64,000 nt of DNA from Artocarpus heterophyllus (Eukaryota > Streptophyta > Magnoliopsida > Rosales > Moraceae). The translations under genes and the position numbers were made by a program. Each line of letters begins with the position of its first letter. Within the stretch, counting starts at the first letter, position 1. The notes under the pieces were generated by a model, which saw nothing but the letters and a program-made list of their open reading frames with translations, was not told the DNA's origin and ran no database searches. Positions 44,919 through 56,427 of the stretch are shown here, piece by piece. The stretch is from positions 22,631,661 through 22,695,660 of the forward strand of contig CM046350.1 in NCBI GenBank assembly GCA_025403435.1. The letters are read 5' to 3'.

Positions 44919-47638
44919 TGTAATATCTTGGCCAACGATCTACAGCTCTAAGATTGACAAAGTCCTTGATTTCTTCTAGATTTTAGGAGATTTGATGTCC
45001 TTCTTTGGAAATTTGGTATCCCTGATTTCTTTCTTAATTTTAGGTAGCATGTTTTGCAATCTTTTTTTTTTTTTTTTTTATATATGATGTATTTCCTTTC
45101 TCCATGATCAGAATAATAAAAATGTAGTAAAACTCTTTTTTTTTTTGGTTTTATACCTCAGTTTATGTTATTTTTGCAAAGTTTAGAATTGAAGTAGAAT
45201 TTGAGTAACATATGATGGTTTAGGAGGTAAGATTATTAGATTTGTCATCTCTTATAATTAGTAAGCGATGCTTTTATTAGAAAATATCTTTCTGTTCTAT
45301 TGTTTCGTCTTGATTTTTTTTCAGATCTTTTCCGAAGTTTTTCTATCAGTTTTGGTCCTTTGTTCAAAATTCTCTATTTTAAAGCTTGTTTTTATTGTAT
45401 ATCTAGATTTTCATTTTAACGCAAACGAATAGTTCATAATTATAGAAATTTAATAATTAGTTGAATTGAGTTTTGATTATTAGATTAGGAGATGAATTTC
45501 GGATCATGAATTTTATTAGGATCTAAATCGAGTGAGTAACCCTTTCTTCATAGTCCTTATTTGTTTTGTTTTTTTGTTTTTTAAGAGTTTTGGCCAAAGC
45601 TATTTTCAGGCAAAAGTATTTTTGAAATGATTTGTTAAAGCATGGTTTTGGAAATTAATATTTTGTGAAATATCGTGATTTTGAAAAAAAGGATTTTTCT
45701 TAGAGATTAATCCTCTCGGAGTTTCTTTGAAAACGACAAGAAGTATTTCATTATTGTTTAGAGAGGACATTTGTATTTGAAATCTTTTGAAAGGATTTTT
45801 GCGTTTGAACTGTATACCAGTTACGGACCTAAGTAAAGAAGTATTTTAGACATGACAATATTTTCTATAGTTTTGGAAAATAGATTTAAAGGTATTTTAA
45901 GATTATATCAGGATAAGTCGGATTGCACACATAATGTGAAGAGTGCACTTTCCTCGATCGGGGGAATCGTAGTGGTAATTGTTGGGGATAGTCCAAGAAT
46001 ATTACATGCTACTATACGTTAAAGTAAGGATATAAATTGCATTGTTGGCGTTGTTTACTTGGTTATATATATAAATATATATACACACACACATGTACGT
46101 TTATAATTATGCATTATTTATTATTTAATTGTCATTTAATTTTATTTTGAAAAGAGTTATATTTGGAAATTGTTTTTGAACAGGTTGAGCTTTTTAAACT
46201 ATGGTATTCTAATGGAAAGAAATATCCTATTAAGTCTTTCGCTCATATTTTATTGTTTTAAAATATTTCCTTAACCACACATTAAGAGACTAAATAATGA
46301 GTTAGTATATCGAGGTTTAGCAGTTCTTAAGATATTTGGTGAACAGTGTTGCTTGCAGTTAGAAACAATATAAGTTTAATTCAAGTAATTTTCTATTATC
46401 TGTTTTGTTGTAACTGTACTGTGCGGGTGTTTGGTATGAGTAATCGTAAGGTGAGAATAGGAATCTTACAGATTCCCATACTTGGTATGCAGTAATCTGA
46501 GTTTTGGATTCCTAGGAAACTCATTCCTATAGGATTCAGATTACCTCATTTTGGGGTAATTTGAATCCCATCCAACAAGATGACATTTATATTCCTTGGA
46601 ATCTCAAAACTATGAAAATCTTACCTTTTTTTCCATGATGATGATGATAATAATTATATTATTATTAAATTATAATAATAATAATATTATTATAAATTAA
46701 TATTTCTATACAATACAAATATATAAATTATATCAATATAAAATAATAATTTGATAATAATGATAATAATAACATTAACAATAATAATAAAATATATAAT
46801 ATATTACATATACAATATCTAAATATAATATATATTATTAATTAATTAATATTATAATATAATATATATAAATGCTATAATAATAAAATAAAATAATTTC
46901 ATACTTATTATAAATTAATATTAATATATGATATAGATATAAATATTATATCAATATAAAATTATAATTTAATAATAAGAATAATAATAACATTAATAAT
47001 AAAAACATAATAATATAACATCAATATGAATAGTATAATATTAATATTCATAGTAATATCAATATTAAATTATATAAATACTATTATAATAATTACAAAT
47101 ATAAAATATAACTAAGTATGTTTAATATTTTTATAACAGTATTTTTGTTTAATGTTTAATGTTTAATGTTAATATTAATATAAATGCTAACAAATTATTT
47201 AGAATTATATTTTTACTATTATTTATATACATATCAATATATTATATATTATATACAACATTTTAATATTAATATATTGTTAAATAATAATTCTATGATT
47301 ATTATAAATTAATATTTTTATATAATATAAGAAAGTATTATAGTAATATAAAATAATAATGATAATAATAACATTAATATTCATAGTAATATTAATGTTA
47401 AATTTTACGATATGTCCTGAAGTCATTTTTTTAATATGATATTATTTTTGAGCAAAAGTTTTGTATGTGGATTGTGTTTATTATTTTTATGAATTTTAAA
47501 GCCCTCGCTAGGCGATGATTTTATTTTTTGTTAAACTTTCCAAGATGATTTTTTGGGTTTACCAAATTTAGGTTACTTAAATCCATGGTTGTTTTACGTT
47601 AATTTAATCAGTCGCAACTTCATTTTTGGGTCGTGACA
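44919..47638 (+). mobile_element. LTR-like sequence with an AT-rich insertion
   Basis: Begins TGTAATATCTTGGCCAACG, carries the TTTCGCTCATATTTTATTG motif (46238-46256) also found late in the other LTRs, and ends GGGTCGTGACA at 47638. The same end recurs at 51485 in the tandem copy. The left border is less sure than the right, and the flanks (atagg / tccac) do not show a target duplication. Confidence 0.5.
46424..47406. mobile_element. AT-rich block present in one tandem copy only
   Basis: Unit 2 reads TGTACTGT directly into ACGATATGTCC, while unit 1 has ~980 bp between these strings. The block starts GCGGGTGTTTGGTATGAG, a form common at the ends of plant MITE or hAT-like elements, and then degenerates into TAA/ATT-rich DNA (46640-47400). 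No matching inverted end or target duplication was found, so either an insertion in unit 1 or a deletion from unit 2 is possible. Confidence 0.5.
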
Positions 47639-47976
47639 TCCACTTACTTAGAGATCTTCTTTTTCGATAAGTCTTATCCTTCATGGACCTAGAATTGCAA
47701 TCGGTATCGCCCTCGAAACTGCCTTTTCTGGGATTACTTGTAACACCCGCCTATTTTATGTAATGGATAATGTTATATTAGTGACAACGTTATGTAATTT
47801 TTATTGATATATGTTATGATACATGATATTATTGTTACTAACTATTTATTTTAAGTGTTATGACAGGTGACGATCACGTAGAATTAATGTGCTCAAGTGT
47901 TCATGATATTTACATTGTATGTTTAATTATGATTCCTTAATGATTTAAATGTATGATGCATTAATGTACATAAGGA

Positions 47977-48110
47977 CAGTTCGGTAGGCCGAATTGCCCC
48001 TCGACAGTCGATAGGCCGATGGAAATCATCGACAGGTCAGACTTCATGAAATTGGCAGGCTGATGTGTGACATCGGCAGGCCAATGACAGCTGACGAACA
48101 GTCAGCTGAA
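47977..48110 (+). repeat. Left subterminal palindrome array of the 3.06-kb element
   Basis: Units read ttcggtaggccgaatt, gtcgataggccgatgg, atcgacaggtcagac, ttggcaggctgatg, atcggcaggccaatg, at ~20-29 bp spacing, about 0.24 kb from the element's left end. Confidence 0.7.
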
Positions 48111-50360
48111 GTATCGTAAAATTGTGACGATGATGATTGGTTAATGATTGCTGATTGATTGGCAATATTTTTGGATTAATTTCCTCATTTAAGGAAATAA
48201 AACATTTGATTTTTGATTGATTGAATGTAATTGATAAGGTTTCCTATTTTGAAATCGAGAAATATGGTAACATAAACCTTTTTTGGAATTTTGACTTTTT
48301 CCCCCTCAATTCCCTCCATTCCACATGAATTGCCTCAACTTTAGTTTGGAAATTCCTGACTTAATAGAGAGTATTGAATTCCTTTTACGTTATCCTCATT
48401 TATGTTATTTTCTCTCTCTTTATTACGCTCTCTCTCTTCCTCTCTCTTCCTCTCACTCACTCTCTTTCCTTCACGTTTTCTTCTTCTTTTCCTCTCAAAT
48501 TTTCTCTGTTATTATTTGTAAGAAATATTAAGTTTCCATTGGGGTTAAGTTTAAGGAGTCGAGAAGAAATTTGTTTTAGGTAAGAACTCTCTTTTTCGGT
48601 GTTTCTGAAATGCATTTTTCTCCTTACTCCGACAGCCATAACTTTGTCTAGGAACCTTATTTTGCACTGAGATTTTAGTATGATGTTCATATATATGTTA
48701 TGTGATGTTCTTCCAAGTTTCAATTTATTTCAATTTTTCTACATTAAGATATGAATTTTCTACCCACTACCACTCACAGTAAAAATGTTGTTGTTTTGTT
48801 ATGATGCTCGAAAATATGATTTTTGTTCAAGGGGTAAACATGCTTTGTTTGCTACGAAATTTGGTAAGAGTGTTCATATATATGTTAAGTTATGAACTGG
48901 AAAGTTTGGTAATGATTTGATGAGTATTTTATGTGTTATGGAATTTTTAGTAAGACTAGGTCTAGAAACTGCTTTAACAGTAAAATGGTTGAACTTTTTG
49001 GTTACGTGATGTTTTGTGTGATTAAATAATTTTATTGGTGTTGAGATAATTTTGTGGTATTGTGATGTATGTTAATAAGTTGTTAGTAAGAATTTTAAAG
49101 TTTAAATTAGTGTGTTTTAATTGTTTGAAAATGATGAACTCATGAAGCTCACTGCATAAGTTAATGAAGGTTAGTTTTGCTACTGATTTTCAAATGTGTA
49201 TTTTGACCTACTTTGATTTTTGTTGAAGCCAATTTTTGGATATATTAGAGTTCTATATGTCTATTGTATATGTTAATTTTTGTAGATTTTTTTGTGATGT
49301 CAAATGTGATAAACGGACCTAAGATTTAAGTTGCTCACTGTTTTGTGTTGATTGACAGATTTTTATGTAATGAAATTATGACTTGTTTTTAAATATTAAA
49401 GGAAATATGATATAATCTATGTTTCAAGAGATGAATGTATTTGAGATGATATATGGTAATGGATGTTATGTAGTGGTGATTAATTCATTGAAAATATATG
49501 TTAATTGCCATTTTCTTTTTAATGAATGTATGACATGAACACATTATGAAGAAGAGCACATCGAGACCGCGGCGTCGTCACCAAAAATATTAAGGTTAAG
49601 TAAGCTAGCTAGAAAAGTAAGTACATTCTCACCTATAATATGATATGTTTTATAAGGTTTGAAATTACGTGCATAATGATAATTATTCTATGATGGATTT
49701 TATGACGGTTTCATTTGAAGTTTTCTTATGAAATATTTTGATATACGATGATGACATATTTCAAAGCATGAAAGTTTAAATATGTATATATATGTATCAC
49801 CTAAATAAGTGTTGCACACCAATGTTATGATGTCATGTTTGGTTTAGGATTAGCTACCCTTTTCCTCTTATGATAGCGTGCCTACGATGATGATTATGGT
49901 GCAACACTTGGGCCCTTAAGATAAAATGGAATAAGTTTTAATATGGTTAAAGTAATGAAAGATATGTTTCTATGAAGATGTGCCTAGTGCACTATTATGA
50001 AGATGATGATCATGGTGATGTTCATAAAATGTTTTAAGTTGTGAGATAATAATGTACTTACTAAGTATTAGCTTATCCAGTTTTATATCATGTTGCAGAT
50101 AAGGGTAAGAAGGTCATGGACTAGGTGGAGGATATGGAAAGGCGTGTGAGCAAAGGATGATGATTTGTAAAAGGAAGAACGCCAAGAAGAAAGTTTTTAA
50201 TGATTTAAATTATGTCTTATAATTTGATCACGATTATTTGATAAGTTTTTAAAGAATATATGAACTATCTTTTATTATTTTATCTTATTTCTTTTAAGTA
50301 TTTTGTCTTACGCATTTAAATTATGGAGTTTGAAAATTTGAAAATTGATTTTTAATCGTC

Positions 50361-50538
50361 AGTCGGCCTGCCGATCGTTGCTGATCGGGCTGCCGAAGTG
50401 CTGATTGGCCTGCCGATTACTCTGTACCGGCCTGCCGATCTTTTTGATTTTGAAATCCTATTTTTACAGAGCCTCGAACGGCCTGCCAAAGTTTGACCTT
50501 CGGCCTGCCGAACCCACAAGTTCGACCTGTCGAACTGT
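50361..50538 (-). repeat. Right subterminal palindrome array of the 3.06-kb element
   Basis: On the forward strand: gtcggcctgccgatc, atcgggctgccgaag, attggcctgccgatt, accggcctgccgatc, aacggcctgccaaag, ttcggcctgccgaac, ttcgacctgtcgaac. It is opposite in sense to the left array and ~0.27 kb from the right end. Seven units; most keep GGCCTGCC. Confidence 0.75.
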
Positions 50539-51735
50539 AAGTATGTTTTCCAACGTTGTTCAAAAAGATTGTTTCAATTTTCAATGGTTTGATAAAATGT
50601 TCAAAGGATGTTTATGATCAAGTAATTTATTGTTTTAAAAATGGATTAAGATATTGGATATAAAAAAAAATTATGCATGGATCCTGGGTATGATTTCTTA
50701 ATTATGTTTTCAATTAAGTTTTGTTTAAATAGATTACCTTAAATAAAAGTATGTTATGTATGAATGTATGATATCCGTGACGTCCGCAAGAGGGTCTTAC
50801 ATACTTAGTGATACATTAATTATCGTACACATATACGTAGTCATATCAAGTAATATAAATGATGAGTTGAGTATCGTTCCCACGAGGATCGATTTTAATT
50901 AATATGTCATTAATAATTTCTTTTATTTATTTATTATTACTTTTTCGTTATTATTTAATTGTCATTTAATTTTATTTTGAAAAGAGTTATATTTGGAAAT
51001 TGTTTTTGAACAGGTTGAGCTTTTTAAACCATGGTATTCTAAAGGAAAGAAATATTCTACCAAGCCTTTCGCTGATATTTTATTATTTTAAAACATTTTC
51101 CCAACCAAGTATCAAGAGACTGAATAATGAGTTAGCAAATTGAGGTTTGGCGGTTCTTAAGATATTTGGTGAACAATGTTGCTTGCAGATAGAAATGATA
51201 TAAGTTTAATTCAAGTAATTTTCTATTATCTGTATCTGTTGTAATTGTACTGTACGATATGTCCCAAAGTCCTTTTTTTGATATGATATTACTTTTGAGC
51301 AAAAGTTTTGTACGTGAATTGTGTTTATTATTTTTATGAATTTTAAAGCTCTCGCAAGATGGTAATTTTATTTTTTGTTAAATTTTTTGAGGTGATTTCT
51401 TGAGTTTGCCAAATTTAGGTTACTTAAATATGTGGTTATTTTATGTTAATTTAATCAGTCGGGACTTCATTTTTGGGTCGTGACATCCACTCACTTAGAG
51501 ATCTTCTTTTTTGTAAAGTCTTATCCTTCATGGACCTAGAATTACAATGGATATCGCTCTCGAAACTATTTTTTTTTTTTGGGATTACTTAGTGGTGCAT
51601 TAATTTTCATACATGTAAATATTCATGGTCATATCAAGTAGTATAGATGATGAGTTAAATATCATTCTCACGAAGACTGATTTTAGTTAATATGCTATTA
51701 ATAATTTCTTTTATTTATTTATTTATTATTACTTA

Positions 51736-54434
51736 TTTTATTTTATTTTATGTTTACAGAGTTAAGAAGGGGGTCTGAAAATTACTTAAAAGAACTAAAT
51801 AAACAAAATTCAATAAATAAAAAGAAACAATTAAAATTAAAATTAAAATGCGAATAATAAGAAAAAATGTGAAAATCAGTTAAAAGAAAAATTAAATGAC
51901 AATAACAAAAGTAAATTAACAAAATTCAAATCAGAATAACAATTGTGAATAAAGTAAGCAAAAATGATAAAACTCGTTAAAGGTTTATTCTTCATCGTTA
52001 GACAATAGTTTTGTAGTAATTGTAGAATTATTTTCAATTTTTTTTTGTTGAAATTACCATTCGTAAATAGCAACAAGCTCTGCTATCCTGATCTTTCCTT
52101 ATTTTGTAGTTTAGCAAAATAAGTTTTTTACTAAATTTCTTTTCATTAAATAACTTAAAATAAGCCCTCTAGATTAATCTAACAGAAGCATTAAGTTGAG
52201 AAAGATAGGTTGATCTAAGTAATAAACTCACAAGCTTGGTTCATTCAACTTAGGTTATATTTCACATCCCAATCTAACAAAAGCCTCCTACAATCGTAGA
52301 TCATAATTTGCTACTGATGATTAACAATACAAGACAATTATGAATCTAGATTTGTAACGTAGCATTAGGCAATTTTCTAGTTTCATTTAGTTGCGCACTC
52401 AAATTAAACAAGAAAATAACCATAAGTATTAATTATAATGAAACATAAACAATCTTAATTGAAAACTTGAAAAATAATTCATACAAATAGTTACATAATC
52501 TGTTTAAGGCTTTGAAATCACCTTTAACTAAAAATAAATTTAGCTAGACGTAATTAAAAATAATAACAAAAATATAAAAACTAACAATATTTATAACTCA
52601 AAAGATTGGTCCAAGAATTTTTTGTAGAAATCTCCTTAGATTCTTCCTCCTTCCTTTAGCGTTCTCTATTTTTCTCTTAAAATTTTGAGTGTTAATTGAC
52701 TTTTTGAATGAAAAATTAATAGAAGGGTTGATGATTGAACTGGAGAACTACTGCCTTTTTATAGGTAAACATGCATGATTCCTTTCAAAAGTTGACAGAT
52801 AAAGCCCAACGGAAGCATCACAATTCTAAAGGAGCAATTGAAATCATGCAGCCGCACTTCGAACGATTGCTGGAGTAAGTGAATGGTCCGGCTCACGCTT
52901 CAAGAATTGAAGCAAATGATTGAGTTTTTAGTTTCTTTCTCTTCCTTTTCTTCCTCGGCTGGCTAGTGCTTCAAGAAACATTTGCAGCTTTGAATTGAAT
53001 CAAAACAAAAGTTTTGATCCTTTTTTTTTTTTTTTTTTTTTTTCTTTCTCTCCGTTGCCTTGAGAATAAACTTTATATGCATTTAAAAATATTTTATCTC
53101 TTCTCTTTTCCCCCGCTGGTTCCAGCTGGTGGGAATATGGGTTTTAATTTATCATCAGGTGCTTCGCGGCTCACGGGAGGGTAAAAATAGCGCGATCCAG
53201 GCCGTAAATCAAGCGATCTGACGGGTGAGATTTGATGCACTTGTGGTGGGTCAGCTGGGCGAATTTGCACCATTGACCTGGTCTTCGTTCAACAAAATGG
53301 ATGGAGGCGATCGCGGGTACAGTGGGCGTTGTTGCATTGGATTGGATGCACCCCTGCCTAGCCCACGTGGCAGGGCCCACTGCTTTCGTAGCTCGGCTAC
53401 TGCGGCACGGCTCGGCTCTATCTCCGGCACATGGGGGGTTGTTGGAGGCTCGGCTTCGAGTGGCGGCTCGGCTCTATTCTTTTCGGTGCAAAAGTTACAA
53501 CCTACATCTTTTAGAAATTAATTCTTTGGCCCCAATTGTTCTTTTCCTTTTATTTCTTCTTCCACCCAATGCCATCTTTCCTTGAAATAAACCCAAAAAA
53601 ATAATTATTTTTTAAAACAAAAATTATTAAATAAGTAAATATTATTGCACACATATGTAACACAAAGCTAATTAAATCATGAAATATAGAAAAATGATCA
53701 AAATCAAAATCGAAATAAAACTTAATTAAGCTTATGATTTTGAAAAATATTTTACAAAAAAAAAATACGACTTAAAAACATTTATAAAAATTACCAAAAA
53801 TATAATTAAATAGTAAAAGCATCAAATTAAATGTATTTTATAGAAATCTTACTAAAATGTTAGAAATCAATAAAAATGTTTAATTATAGATTTTAGTAAT
53901 AAATAAAATATTAATTATATTATTTCAAAATCTTGAACACATATATATTTATGTGTTATCGCGTAAGTTTAACCATTCCCAGTTGGGGTCAGCATCACCG
54001 CTTGCGAAGAGGACCCCTCTAGTTGCGCCCAGCTCCAGCGCTTGGTTTCAAGTTTCCTTTGGTGCACTGCCGCTCGACGTATTACCACCCGACGTATTGT
54101 CTCCCGACATATGACCTCCTAATATATTGTCACCCGACATAATGTTGCCAACTAAAATATACTTGCACTAAGACCATGAATATCTTTCCCTCCACGTCAA
54201 TAAATGCACTGCAAAAGAGCCACATCACTTATTGTATTGTGTCATGATAAATAAATTGTGTTGTATCTAATTACTGTTTAAAATTTCTTTTTTTTTTTTG
54301 ATATAAGGAAGGGGGAATGTCACGTACTTTTAAGTAGGGTTAAGCGTGACTTGAACTCTCAACCTATGGTTGGGGTGGTAAATTTTCTTTTTCTAGTCAA
54401 AAACCTTTTATACATAAATATTAGGATGAGATCC
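51736..54434. other. Intergenic/old repeat DNA with a GC-rich island
   Basis: 51736-52760 is AT-rich and resembles decayed retroelement DNA; no domain was found. A pure T run lies at 53022-53043. 53110-53500 is markedly GC-rich (cggctcggctctatc, ggcggctcggctct) with open frames on both strands (for example 53225-53521) but no recognisable protein. 53530-53990 is AT-rich. Near 54068-54142 a ~15-bp motif like CCGACGTATTGTC repeats about five times with changes. Confidence 0.35.
54068..54142. repeat. Short tandem repeat, ~15-bp unit
   Basis: Five diverged units follow each other: ctcgacgtattacca, cccgacgtattgtct, cccgacatatgacct, cctaatatattgtca, cccgacataatgttg. No function is assigned. Confidence 0.6.
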
Positions 54435-54741
54435 CACTACCAAAAACTAGATTTTTAGTCATTACAATTTTAAACAAAACTTTTAATCACAACAAAATGT
54501 AGTGACTAACATGCATTTAGTCACAACTTTTAGCTCAATTTTTATTGTGACTAAAACTTTTAGTTACGGGGTTTTTATTTATGGATGTTTCTATAACTAA
54601 AAATCATGTGGCTAAAAGTTTTAGTCACAATAAAAGTTGAACTAAAAGATGTGACTAAATGTATATTAGTTACAACAAAAATATTGTGACTAAAACTTTT
54701 GCTAAAAAATGTTGTAACTAAAAGTCCAGTATTTTATAGTG
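54435..54741. mobile_element. CACTA (En/Spm-type) MITE, 307 bp, with 3-bp TSD
   Basis: Ends are CACTACCAAAAAC and ...TTTTATAGTG, i.e. inverted CACTA termini. It is flanked by the 3-bp repeat tcc (54432-54434 and 54742-54744), the duplication length typical of CACTA transposases. The interior has many TTAGTCAC/GTGACTAAA subterminal motifs in both senses. No coding capacity. The unoccupied site exists at ~42555-42580. Confidence 0.85.
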
Positions 54742-55030
54742 TCCCAATAGTATGCCTTCATTTCAATTCATATTTTTTAAACTTGGTGGTGGGAGATTTG
54801 AACTCTTCACTGTTTGGTAGAGTTGGTTGTGAATTTTAATTTACACTTAAAATAAGCACAACAAGAAAACCATATAGTTGTCTCCTAAATTTAATTTATT
54901 TCCAATGGTTTCCTAAACTAAAAAAAAATAATAAAAAATAATAGATGGGTTGTGCAAGAATATAATGCTACCATTTGTTGACTCCTTAACAACTTAAACT
55001 TGTTATTAAGCTTTTGGAATAGATTGATAA
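54742..55030 (-). repeat. Dispersed repeat interrupted by the CACTA MITE
   Basis: Inverted relative of 42362-42600; together with ~54415-54434 left of the MITE it forms one repeat copy. No coding content. Confidence 0.65.
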
Positions 55031-56338
55031 TATGAGATATTGTTTAAAAATCTATTAGCTTGTTTGGCAAAAAACGGTTGCAATTGGTGTTTTTTTAATG
55101 GTTCTAACCACTTTTGTTATAATGTTTTCTTTCACAAATTTTAAACTAAAAAATCGTTTAAACCATAAAAAAAGGTTCCAGCTGCTCTAATGCTATGTCT
55201 TATAAGTATCTAATCGATGTCTCAACATTGTAGAAGGTTGCTTTTTGAATAATATATACAAGTATAAATTATTCAAATGTTAAAAGTAACTTTTATTTGG
55301 CAAATGAATGCTCTAATGTAGGGTTTCAGTAATATATTATATATAGGGAAAAAAATAAGCAGTATAAACAGGTGTGAATTGAGCCTTGAACTGACCAATT
55401 CAAGTCCAATTAGGATTAATCCTCACGTTATGGTCCATTTCCTGGAAATTTATTAAGTCATTCATTACCTGGACTGATTGTGAAATTTGAACAATTAATT
55501 ATTTTCTTATTTCATTTTTTATTCTTATGCTTTGAGTAGCTGTATGCCAAACCCTTCTCAATTTGCAATTTAAAATCTTCAAAAGCAATGGCTAGGAATG
55601 GAGCCAGGATTTTGTTTCAGGGAGGGGCGTAAGCTAAAAATGCAAAGAGCTCTAAAAACTATCAAAATATCAACCCTGAATGTTATAAAATAGTTAAAAG
55701 GACATGTATATTCAATTTGTTGAACTTTTTATAAAATTTTGTTTTAAAGTTTAATTTCTTCTTGATTTACTATTCTCTTCTGAGTTTAGTTTAGTTAAAA
55801 AAAAGTAAAACACTCGTGAGAAAATGATTTCGATAAAACAAAACTGATAATAAATTATTTAGGTAGTGCAAAAGATATGCATGAAAAGAGGTTTAAGTAT
55901 AAACGCAATCAACAAAAATTAAACATGTATTTAAGGCCGTATTAATTAAAAAAATAGTATTATTTTAGAAAACTACAAGAAGAGAAAACTCAACGATTGG
56001 AATGGTTCACGTGTACCAACTAAAAAGGAGGAGACTGAGTGACCAAGTATTAGGCTTTTTTTTTTCCCAATTATTTTATGAAGTTGAATGTTTATTTGCA
56101 TGGTACACGTTTCGAATGAGATATGGTAAAGGGTTATAATATACGAGTTGAAAGTCAAAAGTTGTACTTGTTGAAAAATTCTTTATATTAAAACTGACAC
56201 GTAACTGTGATCCCACTGTGCAAGACATGGTCTCAAAATACGTACCTGAATTCAATCTATTCTAGGAATATTTAATTGAGTCAAACATGAGAACACTAAC
56301 ACATTCTTTAATACTCGTTTATCGTCTTCCTCATCTCT
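55031..56338. other. Upstream region of the lipase gene
   Basis: AT-rich with no recognised gene. A TTGTTTGGCAAAAAACG segment near 55072 resembles small MITE ends. The ~300 bp before the lipase gene likely hold its promoter. Confidence 0.35.
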
Positions 56339-56339
56339 C

Positions 56340-56345
56340 TATATA
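56340..56345 (+). promoter_or_regulatory. Probable TATA box of the lipase gene
   Basis: TATATA in the context CTCTCTATATATTCCCTC lies ~83-88 bp before the start codon, leaving room for a ~50-bp CT-rich 5' UTR. The position fits a plant core promoter; the start site itself is inferred. Confidence 0.5.
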
Positions 56346-56427
56346 TTCCCTCGCATTCCCTTTCTTCTTCCAAAAATTCTTTAGTCTTCGTTCACCAACC
56401 TACAGCGGCGAATCTTAACAACTGACT

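Larger units (their letters stand above)
47739..50801 (+). mobile_element. 3.06-kb LTR-like element with a confirmed empty site
   Basis: Starts TGTAACACCCGCC, ends GAGGGTCTTACA, and is flanked by tact at 47735-47738 and 50802-50805. The sister tandem copy reads gggattacttagtg at 51581-51594, exactly the uninterrupted site. It has no coding domain. Landmarks: a palindrome array near each end in opposite sense, a (CT)n tract (48410-48490), AAGTAAGTACATTCTCACC (49616-49634), CAACACTTGGGCCC (49901-49914) and CTTACTAAGTATTAGC. These resemble the 13126-16152 element. It could be a solo LTR or a short non-autonomous element; a 4-bp duplication is one base short of the usual five. Confidence 0.7.
46121..51735. 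repeat. Tandem duplication of an LTR end plus downstream DNA
   Basis: Unit 1 starts at 46121 and unit 2 at 50951, both with TTATTTAATTGTCATTTAAT. Both continue through GTTTTTGAACAGGTTGAGC, the LTR end GGGTCGTGACATCCAC, AGAGATCTTC, CATGGACCTAGAATT, GGGATTACTT and a region reading GTATCGTTCCCACGAGG in unit 1. Unit 2 is ~0.79 kb. Unit 1 is longer because it contains two insertions that unit 2 lacks: an AT-rich block (~46424-47406) and the 3.06-kb element at 47739-50801. Confidence 0.85.

Noticed and set aside
44919..51485. Full LTR retrotransposon with LTRs at 44919-47638 and 50951-51485
   Set aside because: Similarity continues beyond the supposed 3' LTR end (downstream DNA is duplicated too), so a tandem duplication explains it better.
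53225..53585. Overlapping frames in the GC-rich island
   Set aside because: No domain, both strands open, no splice or start context; GC-rich DNA is simply poor in stops.
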